Source: Pirellulales bacterium
Lineage (GTDB): Bacteria; Planctomycetota; Planctomycetia; Pirellulales; Thermoguttaceae
Reading direction: 5' to 3'
DNA: 64,000 nt
Assembly: GCA_016931995.1 (NCBI GenBank)
Contig: JAFGDS010000042.1
Span: 62,001 to 126,000, forward strand
Shown here: one piece after another, positions 1-8,393 of the stretch
How positions within the stretch are numbered: position 1 is the stretch's first letter
How the letters are laid out: every line of letters begins with the position of its first letter
Position numbers and translations under genes: made by a program
The notes under the pieces: model-generated
Databases searched by the model: none
Told to the model about the DNA's origin: nothing
What the model saw: the letters and a program-made list of their open reading frames with translations, nothing else

Positions 1-332
1 TGGAAGCTCTCGGCCTGGATGCCCGCGTCAAAACCGCTGGCAGCCACGGCCACCTTGAACGACCGCTCCAGCGGAAGCTCGCGCTTCAGGTTCTCGACGA
101 GAACCTGGTCCTGGGCCACGATGAGGACCTTGGCCATGGCCTCGTCCTCGAGATCGCCCAAGGGCATTCCGTGCTCCTTGAGGAACCGAATCAAATACTC
201 GCGCGGGATGCGCCGGTCCTGCGACCCGGGAATGCGGTAGCCCTTCAGCCGGCCCGAGTCGAACCATTTGCTGACGGTGCGCGGGGCCACCTTGCAGATC
301 TTTGCGACCTGACCAGTTGTGAAGACCTTCAT
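1..332 (-). CDS. HTH (MerR/excisionase-type) protein with receiver-like C-terminus, partial
   Basis: The gene runs off the left edge of the window, so only about 110 N-terminal residues are visible. It starts MKVFTTGQVAKICKVAPRTV and continues through SKWFDSGRLKGYRIPGS, the pattern of a MerR/BldC/excisionase winged helix (roughly residues 4-60). After it comes a second block beginning AKVLIVAQDQVLVENLKREL, which looks like the first beta strand and helix of a response-regulator receiver domain, although the usual acidic pair is not evident in the visible part. The start is supported by GGAGAGCC about 6 bases upstream of ATG. The role is probably DNA-binding regulation; target and signal are unknown. 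Confidence 0.75.
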   Translation of the reverse strand, partial: MKVFTTGQVAKICKVAPRTVSKWFDSGRLKGYRIPGSQDRRIPREYLIRFLKEHGMPLGDLEDEAMAKVLIVAQDQVLVENLKRELPLERSFKVAVAASGFDAGIQAESF

Positions 333-1169
333 TGCAGGCTCTCCAATTGTTATCGCTCGCTTGGTTTGAACTGGCGTCGCGGGGAGTTGGCGGCTCACCC
401 GAGACGGAACAGCCCCTTGCCTGCGGAATTCCGGCCGTTGGTCGTTCCATCGTGCCGGCCTGTGTGCCCGGCGGCCATCCGCAAACATCTGGGTCGGGGG
501 TCTGACATAATTCGCTTCAAGTCGGCGGTAGCTCAGCTCCTTCTGATCCGCGCCGCACTTATGACATCGGCAACCTCGGTATCCGGAAACCAGAGAAAAT
601 CCGTAAAATAGAGAAGGTGTGTCCCAACCCTCTCATTACGAAACTCATGGTCTCCCGATACAACTGCGGCAAACTACAGCACACCAGCGAGGGAGCACGC
701 AGAAGGTCCACGTGTGCCGGACGTTGCGTGGACCATTCAAGGCAGCGCCTTGAAGGCAGGTTCCCCCCCTGTGACTTGCCCCGCTTCGGGTCGCTTCATA
801 CTGGAAGCCGCCCGAGAACAAGCCGTCCGAAAGTTAATTTCGAGCCGCGCCGGGGGTGGACTTTAGACAGTTTCACGCATTGTGACGGCCAGACCGGTCG
901 TGACGTTCGTGACGAACCTGCCGGCGGCCGCGCCTTGGGTGCCCGGCCGACCAGGTGGTACAATGACAAAGGTCAAACGAGTCGTCGCCCCCCCCAAAAA
1001 AACAACGAGGATCGTCGACGAACCTCGGCATCCCGGGCAGAGCGGAGGATCTCGATAGGCATAGCAATCCTTCCTGACGCCCGTGGCGACCAACTCGCCG
1101 GGAACGGACTCCTTCTTTGGGGAGAAGGATCGCGTCCAAGGAGAACTGGGAATCCGGAGAACGGGGACC
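333..1169. other. Intergenic stretch, no convincing gene
   Basis: This 837-base gap separates the divergent HTH gene and the next plus-strand gene. Several reading frames cross it on both strands but all have the composition of shadows, and no familiar protein motif appears. The only candidate worth noting is the 31-codon ORF at 963-1058, listed separately. No tRNA-like or repeat structure was seen. Confidence 0.5.
963..1058 (+). CDS. Possible 31-residue basic small protein
   Basis: A short frame starting MTKVKRVVAPPKKTTRIVDE is rich in Lys/Arg/Pro and ends at TAG. It sits about 110 bases upstream of the next gene. It has no clear ribosome binding site and I recognise no family. It could equally be chance; the composition resembles small basic proteins more than the frame shadows around it do. 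Confidence 0.2.
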   Translation: MTKVKRVVAPPKKTTRIVDEPRHPGQSGGSR

Positions 1170-1748
1170 ATGGCTCAGTGGCTCGATACCGAAACCAAGG
1201 CCCTCCTGCAGCCCGCCCTTCCTCCCAAGGACGTGGCCACGGCCACAATTGGCTACACGCTCGTCCTTCTCGATCGCGGCGCCGATGAGAGTTTGCTCCG
1301 CAGGGCGCTGTACCGAATCCACCCGAACAACGAATCGATCACGGGCAGGGTTTTTGAAAGCCCGGGGCCCTGGTCGTTGCGGTCCGAGCTTTCGGAGGCC
1401 GAAGCCATGTTCGGCCAGTTCGAGCTGATCTGCGCCGAGGCGGTGGCCGTCTTCCTCCGCGACGACGTCGCTCGATCGGGCGATGCCGCCTACCTGGGCG
1501 AGCTGTTCGGCAATCTGACGGAGAGCCCCGAGTTCGCCTGGGCATGGCTGGTGTTCCGTCTGCCTGGCTTCGACGAGCAAGGCCGCGCTTTCTGGGATCA
1601 GTTCCTCGGCGAGGAGCCGGCCTCCTGGGCCCAGGCCGAGGCGCGGATGCCTTTGCGCCTGCGCACGCGGCGGAAGAAGGCGCGGATCATGCACCATTGG
1701 ATTCGGAAGATCGGCGGCACGTGCCTCATCACGAATGACACGGCTTGA
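1170..1748 (+). CDS. Conserved-looking protein of unknown function (192 aa)
   Basis: The protein begins MAQWLDTETKALLQPALPPK. An upstream GTG-initiated extension at 1083 is possible, but ATG at 1170 is preceded by a purine-rich GGAGAACGGGGA stretch. I recognise no domain. It is predicted soluble, mostly helical and acidic, with a basic C-terminal segment (RLRTRRKKARIMHHWIRK). A leucine-rich stretch, LVLLDRGADESLLRRALYRI, covers about residues 32-51. It ends 27 bases before the exported PKD/TPR protein and is probably cotranscribed with it. No function is proposed. Confidence 0.6.
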   Translation: MAQWLDTETKALLQPALPPKDVATATIGYTLVLLDRGADESLLRRALYRIHPNNESITGRVFESPGPWSLRSELSEAEAMFGQFELICAEAVAVFLRDDVARSGDAAYLGELFGNLTESPEFAWAWLVFRLPGFDEQGRAFWDQFLGEEPASWAQAEARMPLRLRTRRKKARIMHHWIRKIGGTCLITNDTA

Positions 1749-1775
1749 GACGGTCCACGGAATATGGAGTATTGC

Positions 1776-4076
1776 ATGCACTTTCGGCGGGTTGCCCTGG
1801 CCGCGCTGATCGTTTGCGGCTTCGCCTTGTGGCCCGTGCCGCTGGCGGCGCAATCCTTCCGCGCCGCGGGCGTCGAATTCGAGGCCGCGCGGCCCGTCGC
1901 CGTGCCGGCCGACAAGCTCCGACCCGTCCTGGTCGCCGAGTTCCTGCACCAAGGATTCATCCAACCGGATGGGAAGAACGTCCTGGTGGCGGCCAAGGGC
2001 AACCAGCCCGTGCCCACCCGCGTCCTCCAACTCGGTCCCGGCGATTTCTGCCGCGTGGCGTTCCAGACGCTTCCCGGCCAAACCGCGTATGACATCCTCT
2101 ACGGGGGCGATCCACCCGCGCCGGGCCAACTGCCCGCGTGGACCAACCGCGACGGGTTGGTGCTCGAAATCCGGCACTTCAAGACCTGCGATCTAAATCA
2201 CTTCGAGGCGGTCCGCGCCGCCTTCGAATCGGCCGAACCGATTGGCGCCGACTACGTCGAAACGGTCCATCATGCCTGCAACCCTTTCACGCTCGCCCAG
2301 AGCCCCTTCCTGAGCCGATACCGCGGGCAGCTCCACGTCGCCTCGCCGTGCGACTATCTCTTCTGGACGTCGAGCCAGGATTGCAGCTTTCTGGTGATCG
2401 ACGGGAAGGTCGTGGTCGACTCGCCGGGCCGTCACGGGCCGCGGTACGAAGCCCGGCCCGACACGGCCAAGAAGGTCTCCTTGACGGCCGGGCCGCACGA
2501 ATTCGAGTACTACCACGCCGCGGCCGGCCCCGACGCAATGATGGTCGCCGCGTGGTCCAATGCGCCCGACGACCCGAAGCCCACGCCGTCGCTCATTCCG
2601 GCCGCGGCCTTCCGAGCCGAGTCGATTGGTCGGGTCGAGGCCGGACCGGCCACCACCCGCGCGCGCAAGGCCGTGCCCGACTTCCGCTACCAGATCGTCG
2701 GCGACGTGCCCCTGCCGGGCGAGCCGATGCCGATGATCGGCGTCCTGTTTGAGAATACGTCGCCCTCGGCGATCGCCAGCGGCGCGAAGCTGCAATGGGA
2801 CTTTGGCGACGGACAGACGAGCGATCAGGCACGCCCGGCCCACGTCTTTCTTCGCCCAGGCGTCCACCGCGTGAGCCTTTCGCTGCGGCGGGGCACGCAA
2901 ACGATCGAGACGACCAATCGGATCGAGATCGACCGTCCGCGGCTGTTCGGCCGGGGCAAGGAAAAACCGCACACGTTGGACGACTACCTGCCCGTGGTCA
3001 AGACGTACGACCTTCGCAAGCTCGACGCCGTTTCGCTTCGCCAGCTTGTTTTGGCCTACCAATGGAAGAGCCGTCTGATCGAGGAGTCGATCGAAAAAGA
3101 AGAGGCGGCCGTTCGCGCCGAGGCGGAAGTGGACGGAGACAAGCCGCTGGCTTCGGAACCATCCAAATCCGCGCCCCGTCGCCCCACCGCGGCGCAAGCC
3201 CGTCGGGCGGCCGCACAATCGCGCCAGGAGCGAGCGGCCCGGCAGGCCGAGGGGCAAGCCGCTCTAGCCGCCGCGGTCGAGGCCGGCAAGACGCCCTTCG
3301 TCGGTCCGTCGGCGGCCGAAGGCGATGAGGACCTCTTCGCGCTGGCCGAGCTGGTCGGCCCAATCGCCCGAGTCGATCTTGGCGATGCGCCTTCGGCGCT
3401 TGCGATATGGCAAGGCGCGGCCGGTCGCGTGCGTGGGCCGAAGGTTCGGGCCGAATGCCGCGTCCGCGCGGCCGACGTGGCGCTGGGCGACCTGTTGGAC
3501 GACAAGACCGCCGCGGCGCTGCTCGACGACGCCGCGCCGGCCCTGGCCGATCGGACGGGCGGAACGTCGCTGGCCCGGCTGCGGCGCGTTCAGGGCGACC
3601 TATTTGCCCGCCGCGGCGAAGGGCCCAAGGCCGTCGCGGCGTACCGCGAGGCGCAGGGCTTGCTGGACGGCACGCGGTCGCAACCCGAGCGGATCGCCTG
3701 GCGCGGCGCCCACGGCCGTTCGACCGAGCAATTTCTTCAGACAAAAGACTGGGCTCGGGCCCGAGCCGAAATCGAGGCGTGGCAAGAGCAGTTTCCCGAG
3801 GAGAAGATCGACGGGTATTGGACGCTTCTGGCGGCGCGGTATTGGGCCGGTCGCGAGAAATATCCTCAGGCGGTCGCGCTGGCCGAGGAGCTTTTGGCCG
3901 TGAACCCCGGCTCGCCCTACGCCGACCAGCTTCTGTGGCTGGGGGCCCAGTGCGAATTGAAGCAAGACCACAAGGACCGCGCCGCGGCGATGCTCCACTC
4001 GCTGCTCGACGACTACCCCGGCAGCCCCCTCGTCCCCGAGGCCCGCCGGCAGCTCGATGCGCTCTCCAACCCGTAG
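1776..4076 (+). CDS. Exported protein with PA14-like region, PKD-like domain and TPR-like C-terminus
   Basis: It starts MHFRRVALAALIVCGFALWP with a typical Sec signal peptide ending near AAQS; this ATG is preferred over one four codons upstream (1764) because GGAG lies 6 bases ahead of it. Residues about 190-250 (YLFWTSSQDCSFLVIDGKVV, later LTAGPHEFEYYHA) look PA14-like, a possible sugar-binding fold. Residues about 340-385 carry the PKD signature WDFGDGQ. A long Ala/Arg/Glu-rich linker (about 445-500) precedes a helical, TPR-like region to residue 766. It is probably a cell-surface or periplasmic scaffold. The next gene starts 27 bases downstream on the same strand, suggesting an operon. The specific role is unknown. 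Confidence 0.75.
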   Translation: MHFRRVALAALIVCGFALWPVPLAAQSFRAAGVEFEAARPVAVPADKLRPVLVAEFLHQGFIQPDGKNVLVAAKGNQPVPTRVLQLGPGDFCRVAFQTLPGQTAYDILYGGDPPAPGQLPAWTNRDGLVLEIRHFKTCDLNHFEAVRAAFESAEPIGADYVETVHHACNPFTLAQSPFLSRYRGQLHVASPCDYLFWTSSQDCSFLVIDGKVVVDSPGRHGPRYEARPDTAKKVSLTAGPHEFEYYHAAAGPDAMMVAAWSNAPDDPKPTPSLIPAAAFRAESIGRVEAGPATTRARKAVPDFRYQIVGDVPLPGEPMPMIGVLFENTSPSAIASGAKLQWDFGDGQTSDQARPAHVFLRPGVHRVSLSLRRGTQTIETTNRIEIDRPRLFGRGKEKPHTLDDYLPVVKTYDLRKLDAVSLRQLVLAYQWKSRLIEESIEKEEAAVRAEAEVDGDKPLASEPSKSAPRRPTAAQARRAAAQSRQERAARQAEGQAALAAAVEAGKTPFVGPSAAEGDEDLFALAELVGPIARVDLGDAPSALAIWQGAAGRVRGPKVRAECRVRAADVALGDLLDDKTAAALLDDAAPALADRTGGTSLARLRRVQGDLFARRGEGPKAVAAYREAQGLLDGTRSQPERIAWRGAHGRSTEQFLQTKDWARARAEIEAWQEQFPEEKIDGYWTLLAARYWAGREKYPQAVALAEELLAVNPGSPYADQLLWLGAQCELKQDHKDRAAAMLHSLLDDYPGSPLVPEARRQLDALSNP

Positions 4077-4103
4077 GTCAGGCTTTCCCAGGAGCCGCTT
4101 CCC

Positions 4104-4859
4104 ATGTCGGTTTTGAAGTCCACCAAAGCAGTGGTGCTACTGTTGTTCGTTCTTTTTGGTTCGACCGAAGCCACGACACTTACGATCAAGCTGGACAACG
4201 ACGCCGGCGTGACGCTCGTCGGGGCAATCTCCCGCTGGGACGCCGACGGCAATCCGCGGCAAAAGGTGGATCCCAACGCCAAGATCAACCAGCCGCGGGT
4301 GGACGCCAAGGCGAAGCGGGCCGCGCCGGGTCGCTGGGTGTTTGATGATCTCCCGCACGGCCGGTACGACCTGGTGATCCTGACAGGAGAGCGAGTCCGC
4401 GTCGAGGGTTTCGACTACCCGCCGGTGCTTGAATTCGACCCGTTCTTCCCGCCCGACGTCAAGACAACCAACGAGGCGCGCGAGCTCATCACGGACGACA
4501 TCAAGAAAGCCCGGCACTACGAGAACAAGGTCGATCCGCTAGCCCTGGGCGGCGACGAGAAGACCGTCCGCGTATTGATGATGCTCCTGCGCGATCTGCC
4601 CACCAGCTACACGCCCGGCGCGGGCACGCTGCGGTTCGAGGTGTGGCAATACACGTGGAACTACGGCGCCTGGGTCAAGGAGCGTCGTACCCGCGTGCTG
4701 CACCGCGTGATCCTGCCCGTGGCCGAGTTGCGCCAATGGACCTGGGCGTGGGACGCGAGGCTCGGGGGGATTGTCGTGGCCGACAAGCCGGTGACGCTCG
4801 AATACCGCCTGCCCGACGCCGCCGCGCTCAAGAAGCTGCCGGGCTTGCGGCCGTATTGA
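4104..4859 (+). CDS. Exported protein of unknown function (251 aa)
   Basis: An N-terminal hydrophobic segment (AVVLLLFVLFGSTEA) is a likely Sec signal peptide. The mature part has an all-beta look early on (LTIKLDNDAGVTLVGAISRW, then GRWVFDDLPHGRYDLVILTG), reminiscent of carboxypeptidase-regulatory/transthyretin-like modules, and a Trp/Tyr-rich later part (EVWQYTWNYGAWVKERRTRV). It follows the PKD/TPR protein by 27 bases and is likely cotranscribed and exported with it. I do not recognise a named family; any binding or enzymatic role is open. Confidence 0.65.
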   Translation: MSVLKSTKAVVLLLFVLFGSTEATTLTIKLDNDAGVTLVGAISRWDADGNPRQKVDPNAKINQPRVDAKAKRAAPGRWVFDDLPHGRYDLVILTGERVRVEGFDYPPVLEFDPFFPPDVKTTNEARELITDDIKKARHYENKVDPLALGGDEKTVRVLMMLLRDLPTSYTPGAGTLRFEVWQYTWNYGAWVKERRTRVLHRVILPVAELRQWTWAWDARLGGIVVADKPVTLEYRLPDAAALKKLPGLRPY

Positions 4860-5490
4860 CGTTGGGTTCATCCGACACAAGCGTGCGCGGGGGCTCTGCC
4901 CCCAGACCCCCGGGATTTTTTGAGGCAAAACTCCGGTGTCCAATGGGACTTGTGATCGCAGGGGGATTGCCGGCGTCCTTGGCATGTCTTGGGAAGACGG
5001 AGTGAGGCCCTCAACGCCGCGCAACGTGCCAAGAGACATCCGGACCGACGGCAGGCTCATGGCCCGTCCGGCCTGCGGGCGCCGAGTTGGCCAAGGGCCG
5101 CGTCGTCGCCATGCCCCTTGGACACCGGAGCCATGCCTAAAAAAATCCTGCGGCGCAGCCGCACCCGCAATACAACTTGTGGCGGCGCATCCTTCCATCG
5201 GATGGACTGTTCTTGACCCCGCTCTCCCCAACGTCTCGACAATCGACCGGCGTTGGGCTGCCCAGAAGCTGACGTGCTTGGTTTGGCGACACAGGCACGG
5301 TCATTTTGGCGGATCTCAGCGACTCCTTCGATGTGGTGGCCAAGGTCCACCACGCTCTTCGCGTTGCTCAGAGCGTGCCACCGACGGATTTGCGTGACGT
5401 GGCCGGCGGGCGCATGGTACAATGCGGGCCGTCTCGGCGCCGGGGCGACCAACCGCGTCATGTGCTGCCTTTGGATGGGAGGATTGATTC
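4860..5490. other. Intergenic region holding the inverted-repeat element
   Basis: This 631-base gap contains the inverted-repeat element at 4883-5170 and about 320 further bases in which I see no gene. Frames crossing it on both strands lack recognisable motifs. The GC hairpin followed by a T-run at 4886-4921 could also serve as a terminator for the upstream gene. Confidence 0.5.
4883..5170. repeat. Imperfect inverted-repeat element of about 290 bp
   Basis: Arm one (about 4883-4948) contains GGGATTTTTTGAGGCA followed by CTCCGGTGTCCAATGGG. Arm two (about 5113-5170), read on the minus strand, contains AGGATTTTTTTAGGCA followed by CTCCGGTGTCCAAGGGG. The outer flanks of both arms are GC-rich hairpins (GGGGGCTCTGCCCCC in arm one; GTGCGGCTGCGCCGCA in arm two). 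No ORF of note lies between the arms. The layout resembles a non-autonomous, MITE-like insertion or a decayed IS remnant. No target duplication was identified. Confidence 0.5.
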
Positions 5491-6966
5491 ATGCTGAAGA
5501 AAACCAAGAGCCGTTGCGCCGCGCACCGCGATTGCGGACAGGGGCGGCTGGACCGTCGCGGTTTTTTGGCGGCGTCGTCCGCGTCGATTCTGGCGACGTC
5601 CGTTCTGGGCGGGCGGGTCGCCTGGGCCGACGCGCCCGAGCGCAACGGGCCGGGCGCGGTGTACGTGCCGAAGCTCAAGGGCTGCTTCATCCGGCGCAAG
5701 GGCGAATATGGCATGCGTTGGCCGGGCCAAATCTTCGACGGCGAGGCCGCCCGCAAAAAGTATCTCGAACAGTTCGCCGGCGCCGCCACGCGGCTCGGCG
5801 TCGAGTCGTCCATCCACGAGACGCCTCTCTATAGCGCGGAAGAAGGCGACGCCTGGCTAGCCGAGACGGTGAAGGACAAGCCCGACGGGCTGGTGGTCGT
5901 CGCCCTGGACCGGCAGGAGCACACCTGGCCCACCATCGGCAAGATCGTTGATGCGAGGATCCCAACCGTCGTGGTCTCGCCGCTGGGCACGTCGTTCAGC
6001 ACGCCGGAAAATGTCGGCATGTTGGCCGGCAAGCCGGGCTGCTTCGTGTGTTCGACCAACGATTTCGCCCAGGTCGAGTGGGGCATGAAGATGCTCGCCG
6101 CCGGGGCGCGGATCCGCGAGTCCCGTTGCCTGGTGATCGCCGGCGCGCGACGGCGCGAGGTGATCCTGCCCCACCTCGGCACGCGGCTGCAATACGTGCC
6201 TGCCCGCTCGTTCCTCGAGGAATACGAGAAGACGCCCGTCGACGACGCGGTTCGCGCGATGGCCCGCGAGCTGATCGACGGGGCCCGCCAGCGGCGGCTG
6301 GCCACGGACGAGGACGTGATCAACGGGATCAAGAGTTACCGGGTGGCCCAGGCGATGATGGCCCGCGAAAGGGCCGATGGAATCACGATGGATTGCCTGG
6401 GGGCGCTGGGGCGCTCGAAGGTGAGCCTGCCGTGCATCGCGTGGTCAAAGATGAACGACGACGCAATTCCGGCAGCCTGCGAGGCGGACCTCGGCGCGAT
6501 GGCCAGCCAGCTTCTGGCGCATCGCCTGTTCGACCGGCCGGGTTTCCAGCAGGACCCGGTGGCCGAGACCGCCCGGGACGCCGTGATCGGGGCCCATTGC
6601 AGTTGTCCGACGCGGCTGGCCGGTTTCTCCGCACCGAGCGAGCCGTACGACCTTCTGCCCCATCACGGCGCGCGGGACGCCACGCGGCGGACGCTTTGGA
6701 AACCGGGCCAGCGCGTCACCATGATCGACGTTCTGCCCGGCGGGAAGGAAACGCCGACGAAGGTGCTCGTCGACGCGGGCGAGGTGATCGACAATCTTTC
6801 GGCCCCGCCGTCGGGCGGCTGCGTCGTCTCGGTCATGGTCAAGTTCGACAGCCAGGGCGACGTGCTGGCCTATCCCGGCTTCCATCAGTTGTTTTTCTAC
6901 GGCGATTTCAAGAAGCCCATGATTCAGTATTGCCGCCTGTTTGGCCTCGAGCCCGTCGTCGTGTGA
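5491..6966 (+). CDS. Tat-exported sugar-isomerase-like protein
   Basis: The N-terminus has a twin-arginine motif (RLDRRGFLAASSAS) followed by a hydrophobic stretch, so export of a folded protein is expected. The body is about the size and texture of L-fucose/L-arabinose isomerase-like proteins: an alpha/beta N-terminal half with VVVALDRQEHTWP and VVVSPLGTSFSTPEN, and a C-terminal half with GAHCSCPTRLAG and a beta-rich end (SVMVKFDSQGDV, YGDFKKPMIQYCRLFG). Metal ligands could not be assigned by eye. It would act on the outer face of the cytoplasmic membrane, in line with the exported carbohydrate enzymes elsewhere in the window. GGGAGGATTGATTC before ATG supports the start. Substrate is unknown. 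Confidence 0.7.
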   Translation: MLKKTKSRCAAHRDCGQGRLDRRGFLAASSASILATSVLGGRVAWADAPERNGPGAVYVPKLKGCFIRRKGEYGMRWPGQIFDGEAARKKYLEQFAGAATRLGVESSIHETPLYSAEEGDAWLAETVKDKPDGLVVVALDRQEHTWPTIGKIVDARIPTVVVSPLGTSFSTPENVGMLAGKPGCFVCSTNDFAQVEWGMKMLAAGARIRESRCLVIAGARRREVILPHLGTRLQYVPARSFLEEYEKTPVDDAVRAMARELIDGARQRRLATDEDVINGIKSYRVAQAMMARERADGITMDCLGALGRSKVSLPCIAWSKMNDDAIPAACEADLGAMASQLLAHRLFDRPGFQQDPVAETARDAVIGAHCSCPTRLAGFSAPSEPYDLLPHHGARDATRRTLWKPGQRVTMIDVLPGGKETPTKVLVDAGEVIDNLSAPPSGGCVVSVMVKFDSQGDVLAYPGFHQLFFYGDFKKPMIQYCRLFGLEPVVV

Positions 6967-6981
6967 CGGGGGCGATATCGT

Positions 6982-7058
6982 GTAGGGTGGGTCGAGCGCG
7001 GCGAGTCCCACCAAATCATACTAACGTGGTGGGGCTCGCCGCGCTCGACCCACCCTAC
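6982..7058. repeat. Long near-perfect palindrome (32-bp arms)
   Basis: The arm 6982-7013 begins GTAGGGTGGGTCGAGCGCGG and is answered by its reverse complement at 7027-7058, with a 13-base loop. It lies between two plus-strand genes and could fold into a very stable hairpin, acting as a terminator or transcript stabiliser, or be a mobile palindromic repeat. A half copy (CTCGACCCACCCTAC) occurs near 15719-15733, which supports a dispersed repeat family. Confidence 0.85.
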
Positions 7059-7071
7059 AAAGGATCCTGCC

Positions 7072-7995
7072 ATGCAACGCGCCTCGTTGTTTTCGTCTCG
7101 CAACGTCTATCGTTTGTCTGCAATGGTCTACGCGGCGGTTGCGTTGATCTGGACGACCGGTAGCGCGACCTTGGGCGAGGAACAGGGAGATTCGCAAGCG
7201 GTTAAGATCATGACATTCAATCTCCGCTATGCGAACACGACCGACGGCGAGAACCGGTGGACGAACCGCAAGGAGATGGTCGCCGACGTGATCCGGCGGT
7301 TCGAGCCGGACTTCCTGGGCACGCAAGAAGCGCTGGTTGAACAAGTCGCGTACCTTCGCGAGCAGTTCGACGGCTTCGACTGCCTGTACCGCACGCGCGA
7401 GGCCGACCCGGCCGAGGGCGAGTCGTGCGCGCTCTTCTACCGCAAGGCGCGGTGGGAGCTGGACGCGAAACGGCACGGCACGTTCTGGCTGTCCGAGACG
7501 CCGGACGCGCCCGGCTCGGGCTCGTGGCAAACCGCCTGCGTGCGGGTATGCACGTGGGGGCGGTTCGTCGATCGCCAGTCGGGCGCGGCGGTCTGGGTGT
7601 ACAACACCCATCTGGACCACCAATCCGAGGAAGCCCGACGGGAAGGCGCCAAGCTTGTCGCCCGACGCATGGCCGAGCGAGGCGCCGACGAGCCCGTCGT
7701 GCTGATGGGCGATTTCAACGCGGGCGAGTCGAGCAGGCCGATCCGCCATCTCACCGAGAAGGATTCGGGGGCCCCGCTGACGCTGGCCGACACGTTCCGC
7801 GTCGCGCATCCCGAGGCGAAGCCGGCGGGCACGTTCAACGGATTCCTGGGCACGGCCGACGGCGAGAAGATCGACTATATTCTCGTCCTTCCCGGCACGA
7901 AGGTGACTGCCGCGTCCATCGTCCGCGACCACCGCGACGGCCGCTACCCGTCGGACCACTTCCCGGTAACCGCCGAGATCGTGCCGCCGCGATAG
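7072..7995 (+). CDS. Exported endonuclease/exonuclease/phosphatase (EEP) family protein
   Basis: The EEP fold signatures occur in order: MTFNLRY (about residue 46), GTQEA (about 84), YNTHLDH (about 178), MGDFNA (about 213), DYILV and the terminal SDHFPV (about 294). These supply the metal-binding Asn/Glu and the catalytic His and Asp residues, all apparently intact. A hydrophobic N-terminus (MVYAAVALIWTTGSA) indicates export or membrane anchoring. Family members hydrolyse phosphodiester bonds in nucleic acids, phosphoinositides or sphingolipids; the substrate here cannot be told. The start lies just after the palindrome at 6982-7058. Confidence 0.85.
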   Translation: MQRASLFSSRNVYRLSAMVYAAVALIWTTGSATLGEEQGDSQAVKIMTFNLRYANTTDGENRWTNRKEMVADVIRRFEPDFLGTQEALVEQVAYLREQFDGFDCLYRTREADPAEGESCALFYRKARWELDAKRHGTFWLSETPDAPGSGSWQTACVRVCTWGRFVDRQSGAAVWVYNTHLDHQSEEARREGAKLVARRMAERGADEPVVLMGDFNAGESSRPIRHLTEKDSGAPLTLADTFRVAHPEAKPAGTFNGFLGTADGEKIDYILVLPGTKVTAASIVRDHRDGRYPSDHFPVTAEIVPPR

Positions 7996-8393
7996 GGCTC
8001 GGGAGCCGCGCGATCGTCGTGCATTCGAACGAATCCGTCCGGGCCGCTCCGATGCGAATCCCGAGTCCCGAGGCTTGGATTCGGACCCGACCTTTGGGCG
8101 CGGCGCCGCGGGTCGGCAACCCCCGCCGCGGGAGAGGTCTTCTTTTCACGCTCGCGTCAAGATAATCGCTACGACCGACAGGGCCGTCGCGACAAGGCCG
8201 GATTCGGCGGCGCCCGGTTTGACATGGGCCGGGACCGAAGTAGGGTTCGGTTAGTTCGCGGCTTGGTCCAAAACGACCGTCGGCCGCATGGTCCGCGGCG
8301 TCGCGAACGCTTTTTTGTTGCTCATCTGGCTGCCGGGCGTTCTTTTCCGGGGGAGAGGCGGGTTTCCGCGCCCGCACGGCTTCGTTGGGGGAA
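7996..8393. other. Intergenic, nothing recognised
   Basis: About 400 bases between two plus-strand genes. No RNA gene, strong repeat or terminator was seen. Frames crossing it are continuations or shadows of neighbours. Confidence 0.45.

Noticed and set aside
873-2177. A long minus-strand frame over the 1170-1748 and 1776-4076 genes
   Set aside because: Composition is that of a shadow (His/Arg/Gly-rich), with no motif, and it would overlap a well supported exported protein gene.
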